From positions 1 to 56,696 of the forward strand of contig DATDGR010000036.1 of the NCBI GenBank assembly GCA_036521995.1: DNA of 56,696 nt, in the 5' to 3' direction. Positions 9,333-17,491 of this stretch are shown here, in pieces; the first letter of the stretch is position 1; each line of letters opens with the position of its first letter. Source of the DNA: Gp13-AA77 sp036521995. Its GTDB lineage: Bacteria > Acidobacteriota > Terriglobia > UBA7540. The notes beneath the pieces are model-generated. The model searched no databases. It worked only from the letters and a program-made list of their open reading frames with translations, and was not told the DNA's origin. Both the position numbers and the translations under genes were made by a program.

Positions 9333-10292
9333 CTACCTTCCATCGGCGTAGTAGCCCTGGCTCACGTGGAGCTTCACGCCTGGCCGGGAGCACTTCAGAC
9401 GGACGGCGTGGTACCGGCCGTCGCTCGGACCGGTGGGAGCGAATCCGAGCGTGTAAGTGTAGGTGAGGGCGGCCGCGATCCCGTCGATTTCCCGCTGCAG
9501 CACTTTGGGGTTGAGCGCCAGGTAGAAGAGGCCTCCGGTCTGCTTGGCAAAATACTGCGCGGCTTCGATCCCTCCGAAAGGCGGCTGTCCCCCGCGGTCC
9601 ACCCAGGGCAGCAGGCTGTAGACCGTGACATCGCGGCGCTCGATCTGCTCCAGCGTCTGGAGCTGGTTGTGGTAGCTGTAGGTGTCCGGCGAGTCCGACA
9701 CCACCAGGAGGGCCCGGTGCCCCGGCTGGCCCGCGAAGCGCTCCTCGGCGAGCGTGTAGATGGAATCATAGAGCCCGGGGGTGCCCTCAGGCGTCTCAGC
9801 GAAAACGTCTTGGAGGGCGGAATCGAGTTTGGCCAGATCGCCGGTGAAGTCGCCGTGTAGCTGCGCCTTTTCGGCAAAGCTGGCCACAAAAGCCTGGTCG
9901 CCCGGGCGCAGCACCTTGTGCAACAGGTCCGAGTAGGGCCGCCAGCCGGCGGGGTCGGGCTCGTAGAGTTCGCTGCGGCTGGTCTCGATCAGGATGCCGA
10001 GGGAAATGGGCTCCGGCGGGCGCCGGGCGAAATAGGTCACGGGCTGGGGACGGCCTTCGTCGAGCAATTGAAAGTCGCTGGCGGTGAGATCGAGCACCAG
10101 CTTCTTTCCCCTGCCCTCGGCGAGCACCCAGAGCTTCACCATGGACTCGGCCGCCGTGGCCGCGGGCTTGCCCACGTGATCGGCCCTGTTGGCCGGGTCC
10201 GCTGCGTCCGCTTGAACCGGGGAGCCAGTCCGAGGCGTCGCCGTCAGGGCGAACAGCAGCGCCAGGGCCGAAATGGTCTGCCAGGTTCGCAT
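9333..10292 (-). CDS. secreted VWFA-domain protein (acidobacterial type)
   Basis: Exported protein of 319 residues in the family known as 'VWFA-related acidobacterial domain'. A signal peptide ends near residue 28. The family's opening element (LVLDLTASDFQLLDEGRPQPV) is followed by a von Willebrand A fold with FRRPPEP-like strands, HRALLVVSDSPDTYS and the closing TYTLGFAPTG...YHAVRLKC barrel-like domain. The metal site normally written D-x-S-x-S reads ETSRS here, so the first ligand is Glu rather than Asp and metal binding may be weakened. Expected role is extracytoplasmic protein binding. It converges with the small membrane protein. Confidence 0.85.
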   Translation of the reverse strand: MRTWQTISALALLFALTATPRTGSPVQADAADPANRADHVGKPAATAAESMVKLWVLAEGRGKKLVLDLTASDFQLLDEGRPQPVTYFARRPPEPISLGILIETSRSELYEPDPAGWRPYSDLLHKVLRPGDQAFVASFAEKAQLHGDFTGDLAKLDSALQDVFAETPEGTPGLYDSIYTLAEERFAGQPGHRALLVVSDSPDTYSYHNQLQTLEQIERRDVTVYSLLPWVDRGGQPPFGGIEAAQYFAKQTGGLFYLALNPKVLQREIDGIAAALTYTYTLGFAPTGPSDGRYHAVRLKCSRPGVKLHVSQGYYADGR

Positions 10293-10577
10293 GCCGCGGT
10301 AGACTCTGATCCCACCGCCTTCTCGTCACCAGGGTGGCGCATACATCGGTTTCTGATGTATGCCATCAAGGCACGCCGTTCATCTCCACGCGTGAAGCAT
10401 TCATTCAGATAATAGAACCTGCAATTGGATCACGTCCAGTCAGCCGATTGTGTCACCGGCCCGCCTTTGGCAGGATCGTTGTGCATCTAGCGGGCAGCCA
10501 CGGTCGATCAAATTGAGCCACTAAGCAGGCCTGTACTCGTTCAGAATGATCAGTGACACTCCTGATAGAGTGTCCCG
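10293..10577. other. intergenic region before transposase remnant
   Basis: 285 bp lacking a gene. A 9-bp inverted repeat lies at 10339-10347 (GCATACATC) and 10355-10363 (GATGTATGC). Around 10500 the text changes character and may be the debris of an insertion sequence next to the transposase fragment. No complete element ends can be matched. Confidence 0.4.
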
Positions 10578-10808
10578 ATGCAGATCAAGTCTTCTTCCGT
10601 GTGGGTCCACCAGACTGCGCACCAAGCGGCCTTCGCTTGGCAGGCGGGGTACGGCGCCTTCAGCGTCAGCCAATCCAACCTACCAGCAGTGGTGAAGTGT
10701 ATTCGCGACCAAGAGCAGCACCGGCGCCAGATTTCCTTTCAGGAGGAATTCATCGCCTTCCTGAAAGCGCAGGGCATCGCCTACGACGAGCGGTATATCT
10801 GGGAGTAG
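10578..10808 (+). pseudogene. IS200/REP-type Y1 transposase, C-terminal remnant
   Basis: The 76 codons read as the C-terminal third of a Y1 (IS200-like or REP-associated) transposase: IKSSSVWVHQ, WQAGYGAFSVSQSN, IRDQEQHRR, FQEEFIAFLK, GIAYDERYIWE. The HUH metal motif, which normally precedes this part, is missing, and no matching coding frame lies upstream. The first ATG is therefore internal to the original gene. The Tyr expected in the helix after the GYGAFSVS strand is also not seen. It is a 5'-truncated, inactive remnant and marks the start of an accessory patch. Confidence 0.8.
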
Positions 10809-10934
10809 CCTCTGCCGCCCGAAGTACCTATTCTCTCGCACTCCAGAAGGAATCATTCTGGCAATACGCGGGGGCGTCTTGCCGAGAATCGTACGTTGGG
10901 GGCGTAGGCAGAACGACGGGCCGCGCTTGCGGCG

Positions 10935-11252
10935 CTACGGATTTGAGAGTTTGAGGCCCACGATACCGGCCAGTATAAGCACGATGCTGACGATCCGAGC
11001 GGTGCTGGCAGGTTCACCGAATAGAACAATTCCCAAAACGACAGTGCCGACAGCTCCCACTCCAACCCAAATACTGTACGCCGTGCCGACTGGCAGCGCC
11101 TTCATTGTGACACCAAGCAGTCCGAGGCTAATGACCATGGCTAAAATCGTCCAGATCGTAGGCCATAGCCGGGTGAAGCCTTCGGTGTATTTCAGCCCGA
11201 TGGCCCATCCGACTTCAAAAAGCCCAGCGACAACGAGAATTACCCATTGCAT
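10935..11252 (-). CDS. sugE: SMR-family guanidinium exporter, SugE/Gdx type
   Basis: Four-helix small multidrug-resistance protein of 105 residues that works as a dual-topology dimer in the inner membrane. The first helix (MQWVILVVAGLFEVGWAIGL) carries the essential Glu13. Continuous similarity to E. coli SugE includes KYTEGFTR, LPVGTAYSIWVGVGAVG and GIVGLKLS, placing it with guanidinium exporters rather than EmrE-like drug pumps. The ATG at 11252 follows GGAGGAG; a longer frame upstream has no such site. A good sigma-70-type promoter lies about 110 bp upstream. I looked for known guanidine riboswitch signatures in the leader and found none. It sits between two transposase remnants, so it may be acquired. 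Confidence 0.92.
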   Translation of the reverse strand: MQWVILVVAGLFEVGWAIGLKYTEGFTRLWPTIWTILAMVISLGLLGVTMKALPVGTAYSIWVGVGAVGTVVLGIVLFGEPASTARIVSIVLILAGIVGLKLSNP

Positions 11253-11361
11253 CGGTTCTCCTCCGGGGTGCTCACGAACTCTGGCTAAAGGGGCGGCGTG
11301 TTCTGCAGTGCCCTCTCGCAACACTGGTAAGGTGATGCTGCAGCCGCGAAATTGACGAAAA

Positions 11362-11390
11362 ATCATAGTTCGGGCGTACAGTCAAGTCAA
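11362..11390 (-). promoter_or_regulatory. sigma-70-like promoter of sugE
   Basis: On the minus strand, TTGACT (11385-11390) and TATGAT (11362-11367) are separated by 17 bases, close to the housekeeping consensus. Transcription would start near 11355, giving a leader of roughly 100 nt before the sugE ATG. Confidence 0.65.
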
Positions 11391-11501
11391 CCACTTTTTT
11401 CACCGAAGCAAGCCGTCTTGTCGTATTCTCGCTCCTCCGGGAGTGAAGACTTTCAGCACGAAGGGACCGAACGAACGCGAAGGACACGACTCAGAATCTG
11501 T

Positions 11502-11993
11502 GTCCGTCATGTGATCTTAGACCTGCGGCCAGCCCCCCGGGTGGTCCTGAAGCCATTCACGGCTCGGGACATGATCTCGCGCTGGGACGTGATCGAAGTC
11601 CATCGTCGCGCCACCTCCTCGGCGGCCACTTTGTTTCTTGACACCTTGCAACGTCGCCTGCCTTTTCCCCTGCGGGCCCTGCCGGTGGACGGTGGCCGCG
11701 AGTTCGCCGCTCTGTGCGAAGCGGCTTGCCCGCAGCGCGGCCTGCGCTTGTTCGTGCTGCCTCCGCACTCTCCCAAGCTCAACGGCCAGGTCGAGCGTGC
11801 CAACCGCACCCCCACCGAGGAGTTCGATGAGGTCAGCCCCGGCTCGCTCCCCATCGCTCAGCTCAATCAGGAACTCCAGGCTCGGGAACGAACCTACAAC
11901 ACCGTTCGCCCTCACCCAGCCCTGGCCTACCTCACTCCCCAGGAGTTCTTGGCCCAAGCCTCATCTCTAAGAAAGGAGCTTGAGTGTCACTAA
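11502..11993 (+). pseudogene. IS481/IS3-type transposase, rve-domain remnant
   Basis: About 160 codons match the C-terminal integrase core of IS481-like transposases: LDLRPAPRVVLKPFTARD, SRWDVIEVHRRAT, LRALPVDGGREF with the second catalytic Asp, and SPKLNGQVERANR with the catalytic Glu. YNTVRPHPAL and LTPQEFL close the domain. The N-terminal helix-turn-helix part and probably the first catalytic region are missing; the frame upstream overlaps the sugE promoter and is not transposase-like. It is a truncated, non-autonomous copy, and no terminal repeats could be paired. Confidence 0.82.
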
Positions 11994-12245
11994 TCTACTG
12001 GACGAGTACAAGGCCTTGACGGAGTCAAAGATCCTGACGTATACTATACAGGTAACGCTAGTATGATTATGAGTCTCGTTACCCGAGGCATGCTCGCTGG
12101 CGATCCCAGACCGCCTGGATTCGTGCCCTGGCCCAAGGCTGGAGTTGGCCCTGGGCCGAGCGCGTGCCGACGCGAGAAGCCGATCTTTTCAGGGCATGTT
12201 GGTCACCGGAGGCACCGTGTTTGCGGTGGGCATCATCCAACCTTC

Positions 12246-12265
12246 GGGCGGGCTTCGGCCCGCCC
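12246..12265. repeat. hairpin with UUCG tetraloop
   Basis: GGGCGGGC (12246-12253) and GCCCGCCC (12258-12265) form a perfect 8-bp stem closed by TTCG. No T-run follows on either strand, so it is a very stable hairpin but not a textbook terminator. Confidence 0.65.
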
Positions 12266-12476
12266 AAGTGGGGGCGGACGCTTTTCTCGGCTCGGGATGA
12301 GGTCGGGAAGTCTTTTAGAATCAGCGAGGGTTTCGAGCCGGACTGGCTCTCTGATTGATGCCGGATTAGCTGCCCAGGTTCGATGTATGCAGCTCATAAT
12401 AAACAAGATGGATTCTCCTGACGAGGGCTGGCTTGGAGGGGCGTCGAATTTTCACATCGAATTTTGTACGAACGAA

Positions 12477-12686
12477 CCCAGCATCTTACAGAAAATAAAT
12501 GAGATACTATTTTTGGAATTGGCGAAAACCCAGCATGTTTGATGAAATAAAATGACTTATCGGCATAAACCCAGCATCTTGTTGATAAAAGAACCACTTC
12601 TTCTCCAGCGGGGCGGCGGGATATGCCATATTGCTATGAAATAAAAAGACTTATCATCGATTTGCCAGCATGTTTATGAAAATAAA
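12477..12686 (+). repeat. five degenerate copies of a CCAGCAT...GAAAATAAA repeat
   Basis: Related units begin at 12477, 12529, 12570, about 12635 (partial) and 12664. Each has CCAGCATGTT or CCAGCATCTT followed a few bases later by GAAAATAAA or GATGAAATAAA. Two copies also share GACTTATC after the A-rich part. Similar words occur in inverse orientation at 42462-42660, so this is a dispersed family. Confidence 0.6.
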
Positions 12687-12718
12687 GGCGGTATCCCATC
12701 GTGGAACGGTGAACGGTC

Positions 12719-13504
12719 ATGAATGAAGCCGTTTCTCGCCTCGCTTGCTTCGAGCTCTGGGGCGGAAACACGAAGACCAATCATGAGGTGGAGCTTCCCG
12801 GCCTCGTAGGATGGGTTCACTCCGATCCGCTCGAGCTGGCGGCGGGCGGGGGAGACGTTCACTACTTCTCGGTCTGCAGCCACGGAAGGATCTCCCGCAT
12901 TGCTCTGGCGGATGTGGCCGGACACGGCGGATCCGTAAGCGGGGTGGCGGAGAGACTGCGGGGCGTGCTGGAGCGGCACACCGATAGCTGGGACCAGTCG
13001 GTTCTGATGCGGGAGCTCAATGACGCTTTTCTTGAGGGGGCGGTCGGCGTCCAGTACGCCACCGCCGCGGTGCTGGGCTTCTACGTCGAGACCAGCGAGC
13101 TGCTGTTCAGCAACGCCGGTCACCCGCCAAGCCTCTGGTATCGCGCCGAGCCGCAGACCTGGCACCTGCTTCAGGACTGCACGCCTTATGCGGTTGAGAT
13201 CGAGGGCTTGCCGCTCGGCATCATTCCGGGCACCAGCTATTCCCAGACCGCGGTCCGGTTGGGCGTGGGCGACCTGGTGATTCTTTACACCGACGGCCTC
13301 ACCGAGGTCATGGACGCCGCCGGCAACCAACTCGGCTCGCAGGGTCTGCTGGAAATTGCGCGCCGTTTGCCTGCGGGCTCGCCCGGGGAAACCGCTCAGG
13401 CTCTGCTCGCCGGGGTCCAAGCCTTTGGCGGCCGTGGTCCCCGGCGGGACGACGCCACCGTCGTGGTCCTTCGGCGTGTGAGCGAGCAAACCCCCTTCCC
13501 TTAG
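12719..13504 (+). CDS. PP2C-type SpoIIE-family serine phosphatase
   Basis: Protein serine/threonine phosphatase of the RsbU/SpoIIE class, a single-domain 261-residue protein that typically dephosphorylates anti-sigma-factor antagonists. The metal-binding motifs are all visible: GGGD near residue 46, ADVAGHG at 64-70, LFSNAGHPP near 130, LYTDGLTEVMD near 190 and GPRRDDATVVVL near 240. It lacks an input domain such as PAS, GAF or HAMP, so the signal must come from a partner; no anti-sigma kinase or STAS gene lies beside it. The ribosome-binding site is weak. A 10-bp inverted repeat follows immediately. It stands next to repeat-rich accessory DNA. Confidence 0.88.
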   Translation: MNEAVSRLACFELWGGNTKTNHEVELPGLVGWVHSDPLELAAGGGDVHYFSVCSHGRISRIALADVAGHGGSVSGVAERLRGVLERHTDSWDQSVLMRELNDAFLEGAVGVQYATAAVLGFYVETSELLFSNAGHPPSLWYRAEPQTWHLLQDCTPYAVEIEGLPLGIIPGTSYSQTAVRLGVGDLVILYTDGLTEVMDAAGNQLGSQGLLEIARRLPAGSPGETAQALLAGVQAFGGRGPRRDDATVVVLRRVSEQTPFP

Positions 13505-13515
13505 CTCCACAGATC

Positions 13516-13557
13516 GAGGAGAAATCGATAGCCTAGCTATGTACGCTATTTCTCCTC
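13516..13557. terminator. inverted repeat between convergent genes
   Basis: GAGGAGAAAT (13516-13525) pairs perfectly with ATTTCTCCTC (13548-13557). It lies exactly between the phosphatase stop and the PIG-L stop codon, which overlaps its right arm. The position suits a bidirectional terminator, though no long T-run follows. Confidence 0.5.
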
Positions 13558-15616
13558 ACTCGTTCCAACCCTCATGCTGCGGCCAGTCGAGGATCCGCTC
13601 GTGCAGCTCCTGGCGCGGCAGTTCCGTGAAGGTCTTCTTCGAGCCCTCATCCAGATTGCCGTCCTGCGACTGATAGATCCAGCCCATCTCCTGCTTGAGG
13701 GCGGCCGCTTCGCCGCTCAGATAGACGGCATACTTCTGGTACTGATACGGCGCCGGCTGGTAGCCTCCCGATCCGTAGGCCTGATCCGCCAGCACCACCG
13801 TGGTTGGGGCGAGCTGCTGCGCGCGCGCCAGCTCCTGGCAAGCCTTCAGCGTGAACCAGTTGGCGGTGCGATGGTCCACGTGCCGCTCGTCGGGATGAGA
13901 GACCGCAATCATCGCCGGGCGGAACTCCGTGATCAGCCGCTTGGCGGCGTCAATCACGGCGTCGCGCGCGTAGGCTAGGTTGGGTTCGAACATCTGCTCG
14001 TAGGGCGCGTGATCAACGGCCAGGTAGATCGATAGAAAGGGATTGGTCCTGCTGACATGCCGGAACCAGATCTCGCCCGATCCCCCGTCGGGCAGGCCGA
14101 GGAAGCTTACCTGGTCGCGCTTGAGGCCGAGGTGCTCGAGCGCTTCGGCGGACTCTTCCATGCGCACGGTGCCGAACTCGCGCGCCCGGATGGGATCACA
14201 GGGATGGCCGTCGAAGTAGCGCTCGCATTCGCCCACGTCGCCACCGGTGTAGAAGACCACGCGGACCGGCAATCCGGCCTCAACCATGGCGCGCATGAGA
14301 CCCGCCCAAGGATGCTCGTCATCTTCGTGCGGACAGAAGACCATGAGCGAGGACGGCAGCTTGTTGACGGCGAGCTCGGTGGTGGCGGACGCGAGGTCTT
14401 TGCCCGCGCCGCGCTCGGAGAGCGTAACGGTGTAGGTGCCGACGTCGGCGGAGTCTGGTATTGGCCAGGCGTCAGGCAGGGAGATCTCACCGGAAGGGCC
14501 GCGCATGAGATCGGCGATGTCTGCCGCTCGAACCTCGCGTCCTTGCGCATCGCGAATCTCAACGTGAAGGCTCGCCCCGGACGGCAGCGACTTGAGAGTC
14601 GCCTTCAAAGTCACATCGTCGCCGGGCCGGTAGAGTGTGTGGGAGTGGTCGAGCGCAATAACCGGGGAAGTGTATCCTGGAGGATAGAACTCGCGGTATT
14701 TGGAGTCATCGATCTCATCGTTGTACGGATGGGTGTAGTTACGGCTGTAAGGCTTCGGCAGCACCTCGCCTCGCTCTCTTACGATGACCTGCGGCGAGAA
14801 CTGCATATCGAGCAGGTCCTGGCGCTCGTGGTTCCAAACCGCGACCGTGTATCGATCGACCTCGGGCGGCGCCACTCCCTCATGCCGCGCCGGTCCGCCC
14901 GCGCCCATCACGGCCACTTGCGACCCTTGGAGAAAGGTTGCCGTGCCCGCGGGCTCCATCGGCAGCGTCGCCTGGCCGTGAGCCGGAATGTCGAGGCTTT
15001 CCCGCAGCACGACCAGGCCCAGCGAGGGATTCACGGCCATTCGTCCCGGCGCATTCTGCGGGCCCGAGAACGTCGAAATCCAGGGATAATTCTCGTTGGA
15101 GAACTCCACCCGCAGACCTTTCAGGTCCTCACCCGTCAGGTTTGCGATCGCGATCTCACACCCGATGCGCTCGCCGGGTGCATAGAAAGCCTTGTCAAGC
15201 GTCAAACGGGTAATCTGCAGCCGCTTCTTGTAGGCGAAGAAATCCGGCGCCTTCTTGGTAGCCACCACCTGGTGGTCAGAGCGATCTTCGACGGCCATGG
15301 TGACCGTGTAAAGGCCGGTAGGAGCGTCGGAGGGGACAGGCCATTGCCCCTGGTAATGGATCTCGGGTCCAGCGCCGGTCTCGGGCTGAAGTTCCACACG
15401 GGCGGAGGAACTTGCGCCCGCATACTGCACGTTTGCAAACACCTTATAGCGGCTCTCATCGGTTGCGCCATTGACTGTGGCGCGGAAGACCGCCGTCGAC
15501 CCAACGTTGTACCCGGTGTGGACCGGTGCGCCGTTCACCGAGATCTTGAGCGCCGCGAGCGAGGCCGAACCGCACAGGGTCGCTACCATGATGGGCAGCC
15601 AGCGTATGATTCGCAC
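13556..15616 (-). CDS. secreted PIG-L (LmbE-like) deacetylase with N-terminal Ig-like region
   Basis: Zinc-dependent N-deacetylase of the PIG-L/LmbE family, acting on N-acetyl-glucosamine-type substrates outside the cytoplasm. A signal peptide covers about residues 1-21. Residues 25-420 are beta-rich, with two stretches that read as Ig/macroglobulin-like domains (YQGQWPVPSDAPTGLYTV; PDAWPIPDSADVGTYTV are similar internal units). The catalytic domain follows at 420-686, with the zinc/catalytic motif CPHEDDE at 428-434 and the second motif HPDERHVDHR at 574-583. Total length is 686 residues, much longer than stand-alone PIG-L proteins. The urease scar lies just upstream. Substrate unknown. Confidence 0.88.
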   Translation of the reverse strand: MRIIRWLPIMVATLCGSASLAALKISVNGAPVHTGYNVGSTAVFRATVNGATDESRYKVFANVQYAGASSSARVELQPETGAGPEIHYQGQWPVPSDAPTGLYTVTMAVEDRSDHQVVATKKAPDFFAYKKRLQITRLTLDKAFYAPGERIGCEIAIANLTGEDLKGLRVEFSNENYPWISTFSGPQNAPGRMAVNPSLGLVVLRESLDIPAHGQATLPMEPAGTATFLQGSQVAVMGAGGPARHEGVAPPEVDRYTVAVWNHERQDLLDMQFSPQVIVRERGEVLPKPYSRNYTHPYNDEIDDSKYREFYPPGYTSPVIALDHSHTLYRPGDDVTLKATLKSLPSGASLHVEIRDAQGREVRAADIADLMRGPSGEISLPDAWPIPDSADVGTYTVTLSERGAGKDLASATTELAVNKLPSSLMVFCPHEDDEHPWAGLMRAMVEAGLPVRVVFYTGGDVGECERYFDGHPCDPIRAREFGTVRMEESAEALEHLGLKRDQVSFLGLPDGGSGEIWFRHVSRTNPFLSIYLAVDHAPYEQMFEPNLAYARDAVIDAAKRLITEFRPAMIAVSHPDERHVDHRTANWFTLKACQELARAQQLAPTTVVLADQAYGSGGYQPAPYQYQKYAVYLSGEAAALKQEMGWIYQSQDGNLDEGSKKTFTELPRQELHERILDWPQHEGWNE

Positions 15617-15640
15617 ATGAGCCTCCGGCTCGAAGGTAGC

Positions 15641-15922
15641 CTAATATTTTCGCAGGTCGAACGCCGCCAGCCTAAGAATCTTTTTGCGCGCTACCGCCCA
15701 CAGCGCCTGCGTGCAAGCGGACAAGTCCGCAGCCGAGAGCGCCAGGAGGCGCACCACGCAACCTCTGCGCGCTGCAGTCCCGGCGCCTCCAGCCACTCCT
15801 GGAAAGGCCCGAAGCTGCCCCTCTGCGGCGACCGCCAGCCCGTCCCAATCTTCGGATGGGTCGGCGAAGACGGCCAGCGTCGCCAGGTAGTTGAAGCCTT
15901 CCATCCTTCCCAGTTTCTGAAG
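15641..15922 (-). pseudogene. ureD: urease accessory protein UreD, C-terminal remnant
   Basis: The frame reads GRMEGFNYLATLAVF and continues to RLLALSAADLSACTQALW and a final AFDLRKY. This resembles the last ~90 residues of UreD, the urease maturation scaffold. Nothing like the UreD N-terminus precedes it; instead the sequence runs directly into a ureB start in another frame. It is therefore a deletion remnant. The UreD identification is from remembered family features and is less certain than that of ureB. Confidence 0.55.
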
Positions 15923-15932
15923 CGGACCGCGC

Positions 15933-16079
15933 GAGGGCTTTGTTGACTTCAAAGAAGTGGTTGTGAGACCCGACCTGGATAGGGCGATCGCCGGTGTTGG
16001 CTACTTCCAGCTCGATTGTGCGCCGCCCGGCGTTGGCTATGACGGGGTCCTTCGCCAGCCTGTATTCGCCCGGGATCAT
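15933..16079 (-). pseudogene. ureB: urease beta subunit (UreB), N-terminal remnant
   Basis: The first 49 codons match UreB closely: MIPGEYRL at the start, NAGRRTIELEVANTGDRP, and VGSHNHFFEVNKAL, a core signature of the subunit. The remaining half of UreB is absent, and the sequence switches to a UreD-like tail in another frame. ureC, which carries the nickel site, and the other maturation genes are not in the window. The ATG at 16079 is where a real UreB begins. It is a relic and cannot give urease activity. Confidence 0.8.
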
Positions 16080-16328
16080 GTTCAAGGCCGTGACAAGCGC
16101 AGAGCGATGTGTGACACCGAGTGACAAGTGACGAGCAGAAAACTAGAAGCCGGAAGTCAGAGTCCAGAACGGGCGCAACTGGCAGTTTCGGAACTCAGAG
16201 GGATAACGGGCGCGACCCGACACGCCCGCGACTATTCTCACGGCCAGCTCCACCGCCAGCAAGCCGAAGAGTATTGGCGCGGACAGAGCCGAGAATCCGA
16301 CAATGCTCCTGACTGCTCGTTACTGCCT
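16080..16328. other. intergenic region upstream of the urease scar
   Basis: About 250 bp between the isomerase stop and the ureB remnant. No UreA sequence is found where it would be expected, so the deletion or an older rearrangement also removed that side. No other gene seen. Confidence 0.45.
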
Positions 16329-17288
16329 TCAGGCCCACCACATCTCCTTCAGCTTCTCCCGGATCACGATCTCTTTCAGAAACCCGGCTGCCTTGCCCAG
16401 GCCCTCTTCGATCGACATCAAGCTGTCTTCGTGCTCGATCGAGAGCACATCATCGTAGCCTACCATCTGCAGCGTGGAGACGAGGTCCGTCCAGAACTCG
16501 CGCCCATGGCCGTATCCGACCGTGCGAAAGAGGAATGAGCGGTGGATCTCGTCACTGTAAGGCTTGGTGTCAAGCACGCCGTTCACCTGGGTGTTCACGC
16601 CGTAGATCTTGGTGTCTTTGGCATGCACGTGGAACACGGCCTCGCCGAGAGCTCGTACGGCGGCGCAGGGATCGATGCCCTGCCAGAACATATGGCTGGG
16701 GTCAAAATTGCATCCCACTGCCTTGCCCGCCTCGGTGCGAAGGCGCAGCATTGTCTCCGGGTTGTACACTAGGAATCCGGGATGCATCTCGATGGCCACG
16801 CGCACGCCGTGGTCTTCCGCGAATTTGGCGTGTTTCTTCCAGTATGGTATGGCTTTCTTCTCCCACTGCCACTTGAGCAGATCGAGATAGTCGGGAGGCC
16901 AGGGCGTGGGCGACCAACTGGGGTACCTGGCGTTGTCCGAATCACCCGGGCAGCCGGAAAAATCGATCACGGTCTGCACGCCCAGCTTCTCGGCCAGCAG
17001 GATGGTCTTGCGGCTGACTTCAGCGTTGGCGCCGCCGAATTGCTTGTTGGGATGGAGGGCGTTGCCATGAGAACTCAGGGCGCTGATCGCGATCCCCTCA
17101 GCGTCGAGCCTCTGTTTGAATTCCTTCAGTCTAGCCGAATCTTTCAGCCACTCAAGCTTGACGTGCGGATCGCCCGGATAGTTCCCTGTTCCCAGTTCGA
17201 CGGTCTGGATGCCCAGCGGTTTGATCTTGCCGATCACCTCGTCCAGACTGAACTTCGAGAAAAGTGCTGTGAAAACACCGACCTTCAT
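16329..17288 (-). CDS. sugar phosphate isomerase/epimerase (xylose-isomerase-like TIM barrel)
   Basis: Metal-dependent isomerase/epimerase of 319 residues, probably acting on a sugar, polyol or inositol derivative. The usual metal ligands can be read in order along the barrel: Glu in AIEMHPG, Asp in NFDPSH, His in FHVHAKD and Glu in SIEHED. I chose the ATG at 17288, which follows AGGAGAA; an upstream in-frame ATG has no such site and encodes unlike sequence. It is divergent from the SDR gene, with about 200 bp between. Such barrels are frequent near sugar-oxidising enzymes in acidobacteria. Exact substrate unknown. Confidence 0.9.
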   Translation of the reverse strand: MKVGVFTALFSKFSLDEVIGKIKPLGIQTVELGTGNYPGDPHVKLEWLKDSARLKEFKQRLDAEGIAISALSSHGNALHPNKQFGGANAEVSRKTILLAEKLGVQTVIDFSGCPGDSDNARYPSWSPTPWPPDYLDLLKWQWEKKAIPYWKKHAKFAEDHGVRVAIEMHPGFLVYNPETMLRLRTEAGKAVGCNFDPSHMFWQGIDPCAAVRALGEAVFHVHAKDTKIYGVNTQVNGVLDTKPYSDEIHRSFLFRTVGYGHGREFWTDLVSTLQMVGYDDVLSIEHEDSLMSIEEGLGKAAGFLKEIVIREKLKEMWWA

Positions 17289-17491
17289 GAGATTCTCCTC
17301 ACACCAGAGTTTCCGCCCGCCGTTCAGCGGAAGACCGTGTATTATAAACCGCCTGAATGGAGTCATGCGAAAAAAGGCGGGAAGAGGCTATACAGGACTC
17401 GACCATGCAAACCACGCTTCGCAGTCCAGAAAGACGGGCGCGACAGCGTCCCGGCTTTTGATATCATGCCGGAACATAACGGAGGCGTTCC

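Larger units (their letters stand above)
12000..12718. other. accessory non-coding region with repeats
   Basis: About 720 bp between the IS481-type remnant and the SpoIIE phosphatase. It includes a UUCG-capped hairpin (12246-12265) and a run of degenerate A/T-rich repeats (12477-12686). Base composition drops well below the window's average from about 12470. A 159-codon frame crosses it, but its sequence is Arg/Gly/Pro-rich noise ending in the repeats, so I do not call it a gene. Confidence 0.55.

Noticed and set aside
11253..11355. Guanidine riboswitch before sugE
   Set aside because: I looked for the conserved sequences of the known guanidine classes and did not find them; only short stems are present.
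12063..12542. 159-codon frame in the accessory region
   Set aside because: The sequence is low-complexity, crosses a UUCG hairpin and ends inside the repeat array. No ribosome-binding site or family resemblance.
14057..15946. 629-codon plus-strand frame, the second longest in its area
   Set aside because: It is the antisense shadow of the PIG-L gene in GC-rich DNA. The opposite strand has a signal peptide and both PIG-L motifs, while this frame reads as Arg/Gly/Leu-rich noise.
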